Shown: in pieces, positions 1 through 10,600 of the stretch
Layout: every line of letters starts with the position of its first letter
Numbering within the stretch: the first letter of the stretch is position 1
NCBI GenBank assembly: GCA_021029095.1
Contig: JAJOHG010000081.1
Span: 1 to 64,000 of the forward strand
DNA: 64,000 bases
Origin: Phellopilus nigrolimitatus
Taxonomy: Eukaryota; Basidiomycota; Agaricomycetes; Hymenochaetales; Hymenochaetaceae
Direction of reading: 5' to 3'
Notes under the pieces: model-generated
Told to the model about the DNA's origin: nothing
The model's input: the letters and a program-made list of their open reading frames with translations, nothing else
The model's database searches: none
Translations under genes and position numbers: made by a program

Positions 1-202
1 AACGTCTCGTGTAATCTATTCTGCCTCTGCTCGAATATCGCGAATGTCGTCCATCTGTCATGCTCGCTTAGCTCGACGAATCACTGGGACGTGACAATCA
101 TATGGAGGAGATGGACAAGGGGCGCCCCAACGTGACGCCTCGGGCGGTGTGCGCGTGAGACACCGTGCGGCCTGCAGCGGAGGAACTACCATTCGGTCCT
201 CA

Positions 203-208
203 TATAAA
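203..208 (+). promoter_or_regulatory. TATA box of the CYP53-like P450
   Basis: A TATAAA hexamer lies about 75 bp upstream of the P450 ATG at 282. The surrounding 250 bp recurs in the other duplicated blocks. There the box reads TATAAG (30408-30413 and 46404-46409), or appears inverted near 4991-4996 in block A. Conservation of the box in all copies supports its being the core promoter. Function is inferred from position. Confidence 0.55.
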
Positions 209-281
209 CCGGCCCACCGTGTCTCCTGCGCACTCAGAGCCAGACAGCCCACCAACTCGCTCAGCCACAACCTCCTGCATC

Positions 282-2183
282 ATGGCGTCGTCCATCCTCG
301 ACGCGCTTCCGCACGTCGACGCCCTCTCTATCGCAATCCTGCTCCCGCTCCTCGCCGGGCTGGGGCTCGTGGTGCCCTACCTCGCCGACCCGTACTGCAT
401 CAGGTCGAACGGCGTCACCGGCCCCGTCCTCGCGCGGTTCTCCGACCTCTGGTTGGGCTGGGTCGCCGCGCAGGGACACAGGTCCGAGGTTGTGCACGAG
501 CTGCACAAGAAGTACGGTGAGTTTTGGGGCTTTGATTTTCTACTTCAAATCCCTCCCCCTCGTCCTTCGTTCCGCGCCAAATAGTCGTACAATATAAACC
601 CTTTTTACCCGAGCTGACGTCGGCCGCAGGCACGTTTGTGCGCCTCGCGCCGAACCACGTCTCCGTCAGCGACCCGGATGCGCTGCAGGTCGTCTACGCG
701 CACGGGGGCGGCACGCTCAAGGCGGACTTCTACGACGCGTTCGTGTCCATCCGGCGCGGGCTCTTCAACACGCGCTCGCGCGCAGAGCACACGCGCAAGC
801 GCAAGATCGTCGCGCACATCTTCGCGCCGAAGGAGGTGCGCGCGTTCGAGCCGTACGTGCGCCAGCACGTGCGCGAGCTGCTCGCGCGCTGGGACGCGCT
901 CTGTGAAGGCGGCGCAAAGGGCCTGGCGGGCGACGACGGCGAGGGCGGGTGGCGGAGCCGCGGCGGCCGTGTCTGGTTTAATTGCCTGCCGTGGTACAAC
1001 TACCTCGCGTTCGACATCATCGGCGACCTGGCCTTCGGCTCGCCGTTCGGCATGATCCAGGCCGGCAAGGACGCCGCGCCCGTCGCGAAGGACACCAAGG
1101 CCGCCATCGCGGGCTACGGCGGCGGCGCTGGTGCGGGCACGGCGCCCGCGGTCACGGAGCTGGCCGCGGTGCAGGTGCTCAATGGACCGCGGCGAGTACT
1201 CCGCGGCGATGGGCGTGCTCCCGCCGCGCTGGCGCCATTCGCGCGGCGGCTGCCGTGGTACGCGAAGGGCAGCGCGGCGGTGCAGAACCTCGCGGGCCTC
1301 GCGGTCGCCGCGGTCGCGAAGCGCCTCGCGTGCCCGACGGAGCGCACGGACCTGCTGAGCAAGCTGCAGGAGGGCAAGGACGACGCGGGCGCGCCGATGG
1401 GCCGCGAGGAGCTCACCGCCGAGGCGCTCACGCAGCTCATCGCGGGTCGGACACGACGTCCAAGTGCGTAAGAAACGCGCGCGCGCTCCGCACATCATGC
1501 TGGCTCAACTGACTCTCCTCCCCTGTGCAGCTCGTCCTGCGCGATTACGTACTACATCGCGCGCAACCCGCAGGTGCAGGCGAAGCTGCACGCCGAGCTC
1601 GACGGCGCGCTCGGCGCGGATGATGACGCCGTCGCGGATGCGGAGGCCGTGAAGCGGCTGCCGTACCTCGCGGCGGTGATCGACGAGACGCTGCGGCTGC
1701 ACAGCACGTCGGGCATCGGGCTCCCGCGCGTCGCGCCGCCCGGCGGGCTCAGCGTGCTCGGGCGCGCGTTCCCCGCGGGGACGGTGCTGAGCGTGCCGAG
1801 CTACACGGTGCACCGCGACGCGCGCGCGTGGGGTGCGGACGCGGGGGTGTTCCGGCCGGAGAGGTGGTTTGAGCGGGACCCGGTGGAGATGCAGCGCGCG
1901 TTCAACCCGTTCTCGGTCGGCCCGCGCGCGTGCGTTGGCCGCAACCTCGCGAGCATGGAGCTGCTCGTGATCGTCGCGTCGGTGTTCCGCCGCTACGAGT
2001 TCGTGCTGGAGGAGCCGGACAAGCCGGTGCGTGTTTTTTTTTTTTGCGTTCTTTGTGCACGTGCACGTCGTGGCCTGGTCTGACCGGAGAACTTGTCTTG
2101 TGTCTGCGCAGCTCGAGACGTGCGAGGGCTTCTTGCGCAAGCCGGTGGAGTGCCGGGTGGGCGTCAAGCGGCGCGACGTTTGA
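282..2183 (+). pseudogene. CYP53-like cytochrome P450 (benzoate 4-hydroxylase type), frameshifted
   Basis: Resembles the CYP53 family of fungal benzoate para-hydroxylases, ER-bound monooxygenases of aromatic-acid detoxification. Exons by consensus: 282-516, 630-1463, 1531-2026 and 2112-2183. Visible hallmarks are an N-terminal hydrophobic anchor, the stretch FVSIRRGLFNTR, an I-helix GSDTTS, the ExxR motif (DETLR) and the heme loop FNPFSVGPRACVG at about 1903-1941. Exon 2 does not read through. One base is extra near 1181-1183, one is missing near 1231-1233, which restores the frame, and another is missing near 1446, just before GSDTTS. The partial paralogue at 30489-31119 reads without the first two shifts. 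The copy is therefore probably a pseudogene, unless these are assembly errors; the rest is well conserved. It would be divergent from a TPR gene lying beyond the left window edge, judging from block B. Confidence 0.72.
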
Positions 2184-2572
2184 AATTAAAAGGGGGGTCC
2201 CGCCGACGCGGGTGTTTTCTTGCTCTGTTCTTTTTTTCGTTTCGACTTGGATTGCTGTCGGGCGCGAGGCGCCGTCTACTAAGTTCGCTCTGTCTCTGTT
2301 TTCTGTCCCGTTTTTTCCCAAACAGTGTTATTTGTGTACACTACCGCACCCGCGAAAAAATAAACGCGCTTCTCGCAACTATCCAATATCCAGAAATAAG
2401 TGTGGGACGCAAGGCACCCAGCGTCGACCGGCCGGGTGCTTCCTGGCTCTCATGCCGCCCCCCTTTCCAGCACGCATGTGAACCGTCTCGCTCCGTTCCC
2501 TTCCCCGCAGCAAACCCTTCCCCTCCCCTCTTCACGCACGACGCCCCCCACGCACGACGACGCACGACAGCC

Positions 2573-3346
2573 ATGGCCATCCAGTCGCGCACAACCTCCA
2601 GCGCGCCCTCCGGCGGCACGACCGCGGCGGCGTTCCCACCAATCGAGAACGGCGGGCCCGCACCGGTCATCCCCGCGTTCCTGCTCACAGGCGTGCTCGT
2701 CGTCTTGCTCGTGGCGCTCGTGTGGTGGCGGCGGGTCGCGCAGGGGCGCGCGGCGGCGGCCGCCGCCGCGCGGAACCATATGACGATGGGCGTCTTTATT
2801 CGGGGTGGAATGGGCGTGCCCGAGGAGCGGGAGGGGCGTGCGCCGAGGACGCCAGAGCTGGGCGCCGCGCCGCGCCTGTGGGATGTGCATCTGGCGCGGG
2901 GCGGCGCCCCGGGGGCGCGCTGGCGGGACGTGCATGTGCGTTAAGTTCTTGTGTATTTGCCTCCGGCGCGTGTGGCTGCTTATGGATCTGACTGCTGTTA
3001 TTATTTGCAGCCGCTGTGCGCGGCGCTCGTGGCGCTGCCGGCGATGCCGCCTCCCCGGCCGCGCGCCGCGGGCCCGGGGTACAACAGGCTGCGGGACAGC
3101 GACGGAGGCGGCAGCCGCGCACACGGGAGGTGCGGAGCGCTCGGTGCGCGCCTGCGTGCGCGGGAGGTGCCCGGGCCGCCTCCTCCTCCGCCTCCACACG
3201 GAGAAAAAGGCACGCGCGCGGGACGACTGCGAGTCGCGGTGGTCGTGGCGCTGCCGACTCCGGCTCCGGAGCGCGGCGCGGGGGCGTTTGGGTTGGATGT
3301 GATGCTCGGGGTGGCGGAGGTGCCGTTCACGCGGGGGAAGGGATAG
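2573..3346 (+). CDS. LWDV-motif single-pass membrane protein (copy 1)
   Basis: Function not recognised. Two exons, 2573-2935 and 3011-3346, give 232 aa. A Ser/Thr/Pro/Gly-rich N-terminus precedes one hydrophobic segment (about residues 32-50, VIPAFLLTGVLVVLLVALVWW) followed by a basic stretch, so the long C-terminal part is probably cytoplasmic. Then come the motif PRLWDV, a W-R-D-V sequence, a phase-0 intron, an exon that begins with PL, a Pro/Arg-rich low-complexity stretch, and a C-terminal end VMLGVAEVPF. The same order of elements and the same intron position occur in the genes at 3609-4310 and 15410-16301 and in the pseudogene at 39490-40108, so these are one family. GC content and Ala/Arg content are very high. 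It follows the P450 in the same direction. Confidence 0.68.
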
Positions 3347-3608
3347 CCGACCCCCGCAGCTTACTCACGCGCCGATCTTACATACCGTAGAAGGTCTTGC
3401 GCGCCGGCCAGCAGCCAGCGGCAAGCGCGAGCGCCCGTGTGAGTCACGGGCGCCTGTTGAACATACAAGCCCAAGTTTATCCTCATGTACTCGCGCTCTA
3501 ACATGGCGACATACAATTAAAATATGGTCTGAGCCGTCTCTCGCCCGTCCTTGATGCAGGCCCGCCGTGACTCACAGTCGCGCTCCCCAAACCGTCCCTC
3601 TCGCCGCG

Positions 3609-4310
3609 ATGAGCACGCCCTCGCACCCCCTTGCACTCGCCCCGCGCGCGACGAGCACGCAGGCCCCCGCCGCCGGCCGCTCGAACAGCCTGCTCTTCGG
3701 CCTCGGCTTCCTCGCCATCTTCGTCGCGTTCGTCGGCGGCGCCCTCGCGTGGCAGCGCTGCGCCGACGCGCGCCGCCGCGCTCGCCTGCACGCCCGGCGC
3801 GAGCGGAGGCGCGCCGCCGCGGTGCAGCGGCCCCGTCTGTGGGACGTGTATGTCCGTGGGGACGGCAGCGGGGGAGGCGCGCGCGGGTGCTGGAGCGACA
3901 TGAAGGTGAGCGCGCACAGATTCTTATGGAGAGGCAAGACGCGTCTGACTCGTTGTGCGTGCGCGCAGCCCCTCGCCGCACAGATCCAGCCCCCAGACGC
4001 ACCAGAGGTAGCAGCGCCTGCGACCCCGTCTGCGCCCCTGCCCCGCCCGCATCCTGTACATTCTCCCCGTGAGCCCCAGCGGGAAGGGCGCGTGCGGGTG
4101 TCCGTGCTCGTCTGCATGCCCGCCCCGCCCCCCTCGGCGACACCTCGCAGCGCGTCGGTGCATCCCGTCGGTGATGACCCGGATGTGGACACGGACCCAC
4201 CAACTTCGGAAGGCCGCCCGCTGCACTACGCGCTCGGCATCGCCGAGGTGCGGCTCGCCGACCCACACACGCGCAGCGCGGTGCACCCGAGCCATGTACC
4301 TGCCTCATGA
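3609..4310 (+). CDS. LWDV-motif single-pass membrane protein (copy 2)
   Basis: Function not recognised; second family member, 212 aa from exons 3609-3905 and 3969-4310. A short polar N-terminus leads to one transmembrane segment (about residues 27-48, LLFGLGFLAIFVAFVGGALAW), then an Arg-rich stop-transfer segment, the PRLWDVYV motif, a W-S-D-M-K end to exon 1, a phase-0 intron and PLAAQ opening exon 2. The C-terminal half is Pro-rich and ends with a conserved GIAEVRLA block close to the stop. Amino-acid similarity to the pseudogene at 39490-40108 is high over the whole length; that copy is the block C counterpart in the same order relative to its TPR gene. The start is the first ATG of the open frame and matches the position in the pseudogene. 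Confidence 0.7.
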   Translation: MSTPSHPLALAPRATSTQAPAAGRSNSLLFGLGFLAIFVAFVGGALAWQRCADARRRARLHARRERRRAAAVQRPRLWDVYVRGDGSGGGARGCWSDMKVSAHRFLWRGKTRLTRCACAQPLAAQIQPPDAPEVAAPATPSAPLPRPHPVHSPREPQREGRVRVSVLVCMPAPPPSATPRSASVHPVGDDPDVDTDPPTSEGRPLHYALGIAEVRLADPHTRSAVHPSHVPAS

Positions 4311-5713
4311 CCCCCGTGTATATCTGCTCGCACGGTACTCTGTATCTATATGTATTTGTATTTCATTGCTCAGCCCCGCCCGCACGCCCTTCAAAAAGAC
4401 GACGCGTCTGCCAACTTCAACCCGCGAAAAATGATCGATTGCAGCAATGTAGGACGGGAAGCCTGCCCACCCATTGAGGGCTCACAGTCAAAAAAAGCAC
4501 ATCAGTAAAGGAGTGTTACTGCCCCTCAGGCTTACACACTGGCGAGCGGCTGCCCCGTGCCAACCAAACAAGTATCAGGCATGATAACAGCCACACGCTC
4601 TAATTGCTCAGTGTCTGTGCGCCGATCGAGAGGAGATAATGCTGTTGCTTTTACGGTGGGAGGACGAAGGCCGCAGGCCTGGCAAGTAGTTCCGAAGGGA
4701 CATAAGAGTGTGCAAAACGCGATGCTGTGGCTTCCGGCCCACTCAATTCCTAACGAGACATGCGCAGCAGCGCAAACGCCGTCACTCAGCGCGGATCGGA
4801 GCAAGGTGTATATTCTGGGCACCGTAAAGCTTCAAGGCATAGTCAGCCGCCATACTCACTCATTTCCAATAAATTCACAGTTGCAATTTCGTACATAGCC
4901 AGTCTTTACGAGGACCGAGGGAGCTGGGCTGCGGAGGGTATAAACACTTCTGAGTGACACTTGGTCAGAAAGGGAGGCAAGGTGGGCTGGTTTATATGAA
5001 GACCGCAGCCCTGACAGATGGACGACATTCACGACATTCGAGCAGAGGCAGAATGGATTATACGAGACGTTGAGAAGAGCACGGAGACAGCGAGTGAGCA
5101 AAAGGAAAGCGCTTCCGAACGTGTGTATGCGTTTACGGAAATGGTCAGCATCCCTGGGCGTCCTCATCTGATATCTTCGATCCGAGGAAGCAGATATTGG
5201 CACGAGAGGCAGGCGGACCAGATCGTATTGTAAGTGCATGTAATAGTGACAATATTGAGCGACACCATAAAGAATAACAGACAATGTACTCCCATATCTT
5301 CAACATAACCACTACGAAAGCAATGTCATTTCGGGATAAATATCAGATCACGCAGCTTTTGCGTCAATTATTAGGTTTTGCCTTCCGGGATGAAGTTCAG
5401 ATTACTCAGCTCCCAGCGTGAATCATTAGGTTTTGCTTTCGAAGAACGCGCATCTAACTTTTTCGAAGTCAAGCACACCGCCTCGAGGCAAGGCAAGTGA
5501 GCACGACTGCACTGCGTGCTCGCTCCGTGTCGCACCCCTTGCCCTTCGACCCCCATCATCTCTGGCTTCATCAGCGTTGCTCGCGCACTCGCGTCCTCTT
5601 GAATCTTGCGCTCAGCCCTCTTCTGTGTTTACTGGCCCTTTGACCGCTTCAGAGTTCGTAGCTAACGCCGATCGCACATCTTTGCGAAACTGTACCTGAT
5701 CTTGCGGTGCTAG
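4311..5713. repeat. Intergenic DNA with an inverted P450-promoter remnant
   Basis: No gene is supported here. From about 4930 to 5280 the sequence is the inverted counterpart of the P450 upstream region (compare 1-280, 30130-30420 and 46130-46450), including a TATA-like hexamer on the minus strand near 4991. From 5280 to 5713 it is the TPR 5' flank shared by all blocks. A diverged direct duplication of about 60 bp lies at about 5331-5450, each half ending in ATTAGGTTTTGC. Nothing recognisable lies at 4440-4930. Confidence 0.6.
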
Positions 5714-7634
5714 ATGGATTTTGCAACAGGGATTCCTGACCTCGTCGAGCGCGCATGGAAGATAAAGGAAGCTTTTGAAGAGGTACGTCGTATATTAGTT
5801 TACCTCGAAAGAAACTACTCAAAAGACGGTCGTGGTGGACTCAGTATCGGGAAAATCAGACGACTTTGTACCGACTTTCTGCCGAACTTCTCGATGACGT
5901 CGAAGAGCTCGAAAGCCTTCGAAAGGGCTATGTCAGTAACAATCTCCCCACCCTGGATCACAATCTGTCCCTGTTGAAGAGGTATTTATATCAATATACA
6001 TACTCGAATTACGATGCTGAATTACTTCAGTGGTTTCGAAAACGTGCTGGATAGATACGAGAAACTCTTGGTCCAGCAGCAAAGGAAGAATCCTCTTTAC
6101 AAAGGCTTAGCTCTGCTTACTACAAAGAAAATCAAAGACGAAATAAAGGATCTGAACAATGAAATTGCAAAAGCTCGAAGCAAATTCCTGGTATATTTTT
6201 TTGGGATTTCGTTCAACTCGTGCTCATTCTATTTATTCTATTCAGGTTAGGACTAATGCACAGATTGTTGCTCAGACCAGTGCAGCCTTTCCTGAGATTC
6301 GGGCTGAGGCAACAAATCTAGCCCATGATTTGGGTGGCATTATACAGGCAGCCCAGAAGGATCCAGCCCAAGCTGGCCGACTTTTTGGCATTGATGACAT
6401 GAACACGGAGCGGAAGAAGAAGTCTTTGAAGAAAGCTTCTCTTGTAGGCTTACTGTTCTGCATTGGTTACACACCTGCGCTAACAATCTTTTGGTTTTAG
6501 GATCTAGCTGCTGCCAGCAAAGATGCTGATGTCAGGGCACTGTCTCTCAAAATCAAAGCACTGGAGCATGCTTTGGACAAGGAGCCAATCATATTCTCTC
6601 CGAATAGAGCTGCTGTTCCAGAGGGTTACTCTTCAGAGTACATTGTCTATGAGCATGATTATTCCGACCCCAAGAGAAAGAGAGAGGATGCTCTGGTTGA
6701 GATCATTTCTCTTCTCCACATGTTTGATGATCATACTTCAGAGATGCCTACTATTGCATGGTTTTACAGAGCCCTTACACTTGGACGTGTTTTACATGAC
6801 ATAGGACTTCACAGTGAAGCATTGCAGCTTGAGAGACTAAACACTGAAGTTATTCAGAAGTTGGCAGAAGGTCATGGAAATCTATATGACCCTGACCTTG
6901 CTGCATCACTTCTTAATCTGTCTGAAAGTTTTAGTGAAGTTGGCAGACATGAGGAGGCACTGGAGGCTATTCAGAAAGCAGTCAGCATCATGCAGGGTCT
7001 TTCAGAGAAGGACAAAGATGGGTTCAATCCTGTTCTTGCAGGCTGTCTTCATGACTTGTCTGTTCACTTGTCAAATCTGGACAAACACAAGGAGGCTCTG
7101 GAGGCCATCAAGAAAGCAGTCACCATCAACCAGGCTCTTTCAGAGAAAGACCCAGACAGATTCAATCCTGTTCTTTCAGACTCTCTTCACCAATTGTCCT
7201 TTATCCTGACAAACCTGGACAGACACAAGGAGGCACTGGAGGCTAGCCAAAAAGCTGTTGTCATCAAGCAGGCCCTTTCAAAGAAGCACCCAGACAGGTT
7301 CAATCCTGATCTTGCAGACTTCCTAAATGGCCTGTCCTGCAGCTTCTTAAAGCTGGGAAGACATGCAGAGGCCACAGTCCATATTCAGGAATCTATTGCA
7401 CTTTTTGAGTCTCTTCTAAAGGAGAAGCAGATCCAAGAATATGATAGAAATTTTGGGAGGGCTCTTGAAACATACTCTGATGTTTTGGAAGTAACTGGAC
7501 AGCATAGAAAGGCTCTGGAGATAGCCAGAAAGGCTGTCACTATTTTTCAGAAGCATTCCGGTATTCTTTCTCAAGTTGAAAAAAGAGACCTTGATGTTTT
7601 GCAAAGAAGGATTGCTCGCCTGGAATTCACCTGA
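5714..7634 (+). CDS. TPR-repeat protein, copy A (3 units)
   Basis: Five exons (5714-5782, 5845-5981, 6031-6190, 6246-6443, 6501-7634) give 565 aa. Residues 1-190 look all-helical and contain a conserved block (LLDDVEELESLRKGYV, then a charged segment KIKDEIKDLNNEIAKARSKF that may form a coiled coil). No NTPase motif is seen. After a linker with DYSDPKRKREDAL come a degenerate TPR-like unit and three near-perfect 46-aa units (about residues 337-474) built on RHKEALEA...DRFNP.LAD, then a capping unit RHAEAT. Such tandem TPR arrays normally bind proteins. All splice sites are shared with copies B-D, which fixes the start. The gene is AT-richer than its GC-rich neighbours. Function is unknown; a recognition or scaffold role is inference only. 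Confidence 0.85.
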
Positions 7635-10600
7635 TGTCTCTGCTCCATTGTATTTTGTTTTTACACAATGTAGTCCATTTCAGTTATGGCATGAATTAGT
7701 TGAATATCAAATTCTGAGATCCTACCTGTGTAGCTGTCTGTAGTACACTGTGTGTTGTCGTAAGGGCCAATATAAGTAGGTATCAATGAAACACGTACTA
7801 ATATCTATACCGTCGAGATACTCTTGCAACTTGAACTTGAGAAAGGGATGTATGTCTCAAATTGTTGAGCAGGTGAGTATATGCTCTGTAACAATAAAGT
7901 AAGCATTACCTGGATACAGAGGTATGCGTGTGAGAGCGCACGGTGTTATGCGCCAAAAAGAAAGAACGTGTAAGTAGCACTGATCGTCGAAATTAAATTC
8001 AAGGCTAGTTGACAAGAACTCTCCGAATTCGATAGCAGACGTACAGGAGACATGCGAGACTGCACTTTTGATGATAAGCACATGAAGACCTGGAAATAAA
8101 TGACAGAGCAGCGAACAGCCTATAAATAACACCAGTGTAAGATAAAAGCAATTCGGGACGAAGAACAGGAATATTACAAAAGAAAGACGACGCGTCCATG
8201 TTGATATAAGAACTGAGCTGGTCATCATCGTAGTTAGTTGGTATAAAACGGCCTACAACCAATGTAGTCTTCACGCCCGAGAGTCGACTAGATGAAGTTT
8301 AATTTCCTAATACGTTCGATGCACGAGTTTCGTCCGTACGGAGGTTGGTTCAGAGAAGGCATTGGAGTGTGCACCTCCTTAAGATTCTCCCTGACGCGGA
8401 ATGCGCGTGGCATAAAAGAAAGGTTGACAACCGTCGTCACCGGTCCTCTATAATGAAACAGGGTTAGCTACTCCGAAAAATCAAATATTAGAAAACGACG
8501 AACCAATCAAGACACCAGCTAAGTTCGCAAAGCCGTATGGTATCCCGAGTCGACGGGAAGAATTTAGTTCGCGCCGCGCCATTATCACCACATTCAGCAC
8601 ATTATCCGCGTATCCTCTGTCCGTGTCCTTCCTCTGTCGCAAACTTGTCAATTCTAGCACCAACCCGTTCTTGAAGTCACAATAACGACCCACCGAGTTC
8701 TTATCCACGTCTATCCCTCGCAGGAACCAGGATAGAACGAAACGACGCGACAGGAAAGGCAAGGCGACATTGACGTGGTGCGAGATGCCAAACCACAGGT
8801 GCGGGCTGGGGTGATGCGCGCGGGGTTCATGCTCGCTGGTTTTGATGTCTGACGTTTTCGGCCATGAGCGGCGCCGTCTTCCATTTCGTTAGGTCTATCC
8901 GGCGTGCTTGAACAGAGACGGTGGGGAAAGTGTTGTTACGGTACTGGACGTTAGTTAACCTTCCTCGCTGTGAGGTGTTGCAGCGGCGTTCGACGACAGT
9001 CGCAGTGACGCATCGAGCCGGCAAGCGAGCATTTGTCTCTTTTTTGGAACTGATAGAAGTCCAAGGCACGTACAGGTTGGGTGGCCATCTGCATTCGGCT
9101 AGAAGTTCAGGGAACAGTTGAACGGTGAGGAGCACGAGGAGATGATGCAGACACACCGCGGTCATCGTTAAAGAAACGGAACGGTTAAGATGTCGAGATA
9201 ATGAGAAAGCGGCGCTCGTCGACAATCCTGTTTGTCGTCCTTCGTCAACCGCGCGAGAAATCAATTGCACGCATGAGAGCGAAGATGCGAGATGCCGGGA
9301 CAGAATGGACCGAGGCGACGTTGGAAGACCGATACGGACGTGATACGAATCCAAACCAAAGCAAAGCCGTCGGGCAGCGCGACGCACTCGTTGTCCACGC
9401 GCTGGCAAGTATTGACGCAAAATTCCGCGCTGCCGCATTCGCCGTTCAAGAAACATCGGACGCTGTGCTCTTCGTGTAGATGAGTCAGGCTCGGTACAGC
9501 GCCAATGTCGACCGGGCAATGGCCATAGTGTAGAATGGCGTACCTGCTGCACGGCGGAGCCGACATTCGTCTACCTGAGCATTCGATAACTAAGCCTCTT
9601 GCCGGGCTTTCGCACCAGGCCCATCCCATCGCCATACCTCCCCTGCGAGCAAACTTCCGTACAGAAGTCTCGACATGTTGCTGGCACGCTGTGATGATTA
9701 CTTCGTCTTCGCGTTCGCGATCGTGAATGTGGTGTGCGTCGGTGTGCGCGCGTACTTGAGCAATTGCCGGTTCTATGTTCGATTGGAATTCTACGTATGT
9801 TCGCTTTCGATTGCAACTTAAGAAAATAGTTGGGCAAGCGAGCTTGAGGAGAGGAAGCGGTGCAATAGCTGAGAGGTCGCGAAGCCGACACAAAATGCTG
9901 CGCTTGTGCATCTCCATAGGTTGAGCGGGAGAACGCGGAGTCGATGACGGTGCAGGAATGGGTTGAAATTCTGGACGAGATCTGAGTGTGAAAGGCAAGA
10001 AGCCAGGAACGGACGCTAGGACGAAAGTCAGCACACGCTCCTCTCCCTACAAGCCACTCAAGGATAGCAGCGTCCACCTGGACCTCCTCAACGCATTCTT
10101 GGCTGACGAATTTGAAGTTTGTTTTGAGCGCGGGGGCTCGCTAAAAATACAGCGCGTTGCTCGCACTTCACCTCGGCTCAGTTCTCACAGCTAATGTTCT
10201 ACAACAGGACCTCACGCATATATGTATGCACCCCGAGGCACGTATGTATGTATAGGCACTTAGCAGAAAATAAACAGCGCCATGGTTTCTCCCAATAACA
10301 TACACATGCCGTGCGGAAGAGCGGGAATAAAAGAAACCTGCTTCTGGCCGGGAAAAGTGCTATATTCTACGGCTTCCGAGATGCTCGCTCGCAGTCCGCC
10401 CGAGGCCAGCTGGCCTCCGCCCCCATTCAAACCCTCGAACGCATCAGCAGCACAAACGCTGTGATTCAGCGTGGATCAACAAGACGCCAAGTAAGGTGTA
10501 CATTTCCGTACCCTGGGACCGTAAAGCTTCAAGATATAGTCAACACCGTCAAGATATAGTCCATAGCTAGTCCCGACGGGGTGGAGCTGCGGAGTCGGAA

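Noticed and set aside
605..1498. Long minus-strand ORF opposite the P450 (297 aa)
   Set aside because: Antisense shadow of a very GC-rich exon. Arg/Ala-rich, no domain, and the plus strand carries the P450 signatures.
2450..3199. Minus-strand ORF of 249 aa opposite LWDV copy 1
   Set aside because: GC-driven open frame with no motif. The opposite strand has the conserved transmembrane-LWDV-intron layout shared by paralogues.
9261..10077. Overlapping minus-strand ORFs of 257 and 168 aa in the left arm
   Set aside because: The same DNA in blocks B, C and D does not keep either frame open, so they are chance ORFs in repeated DNA.
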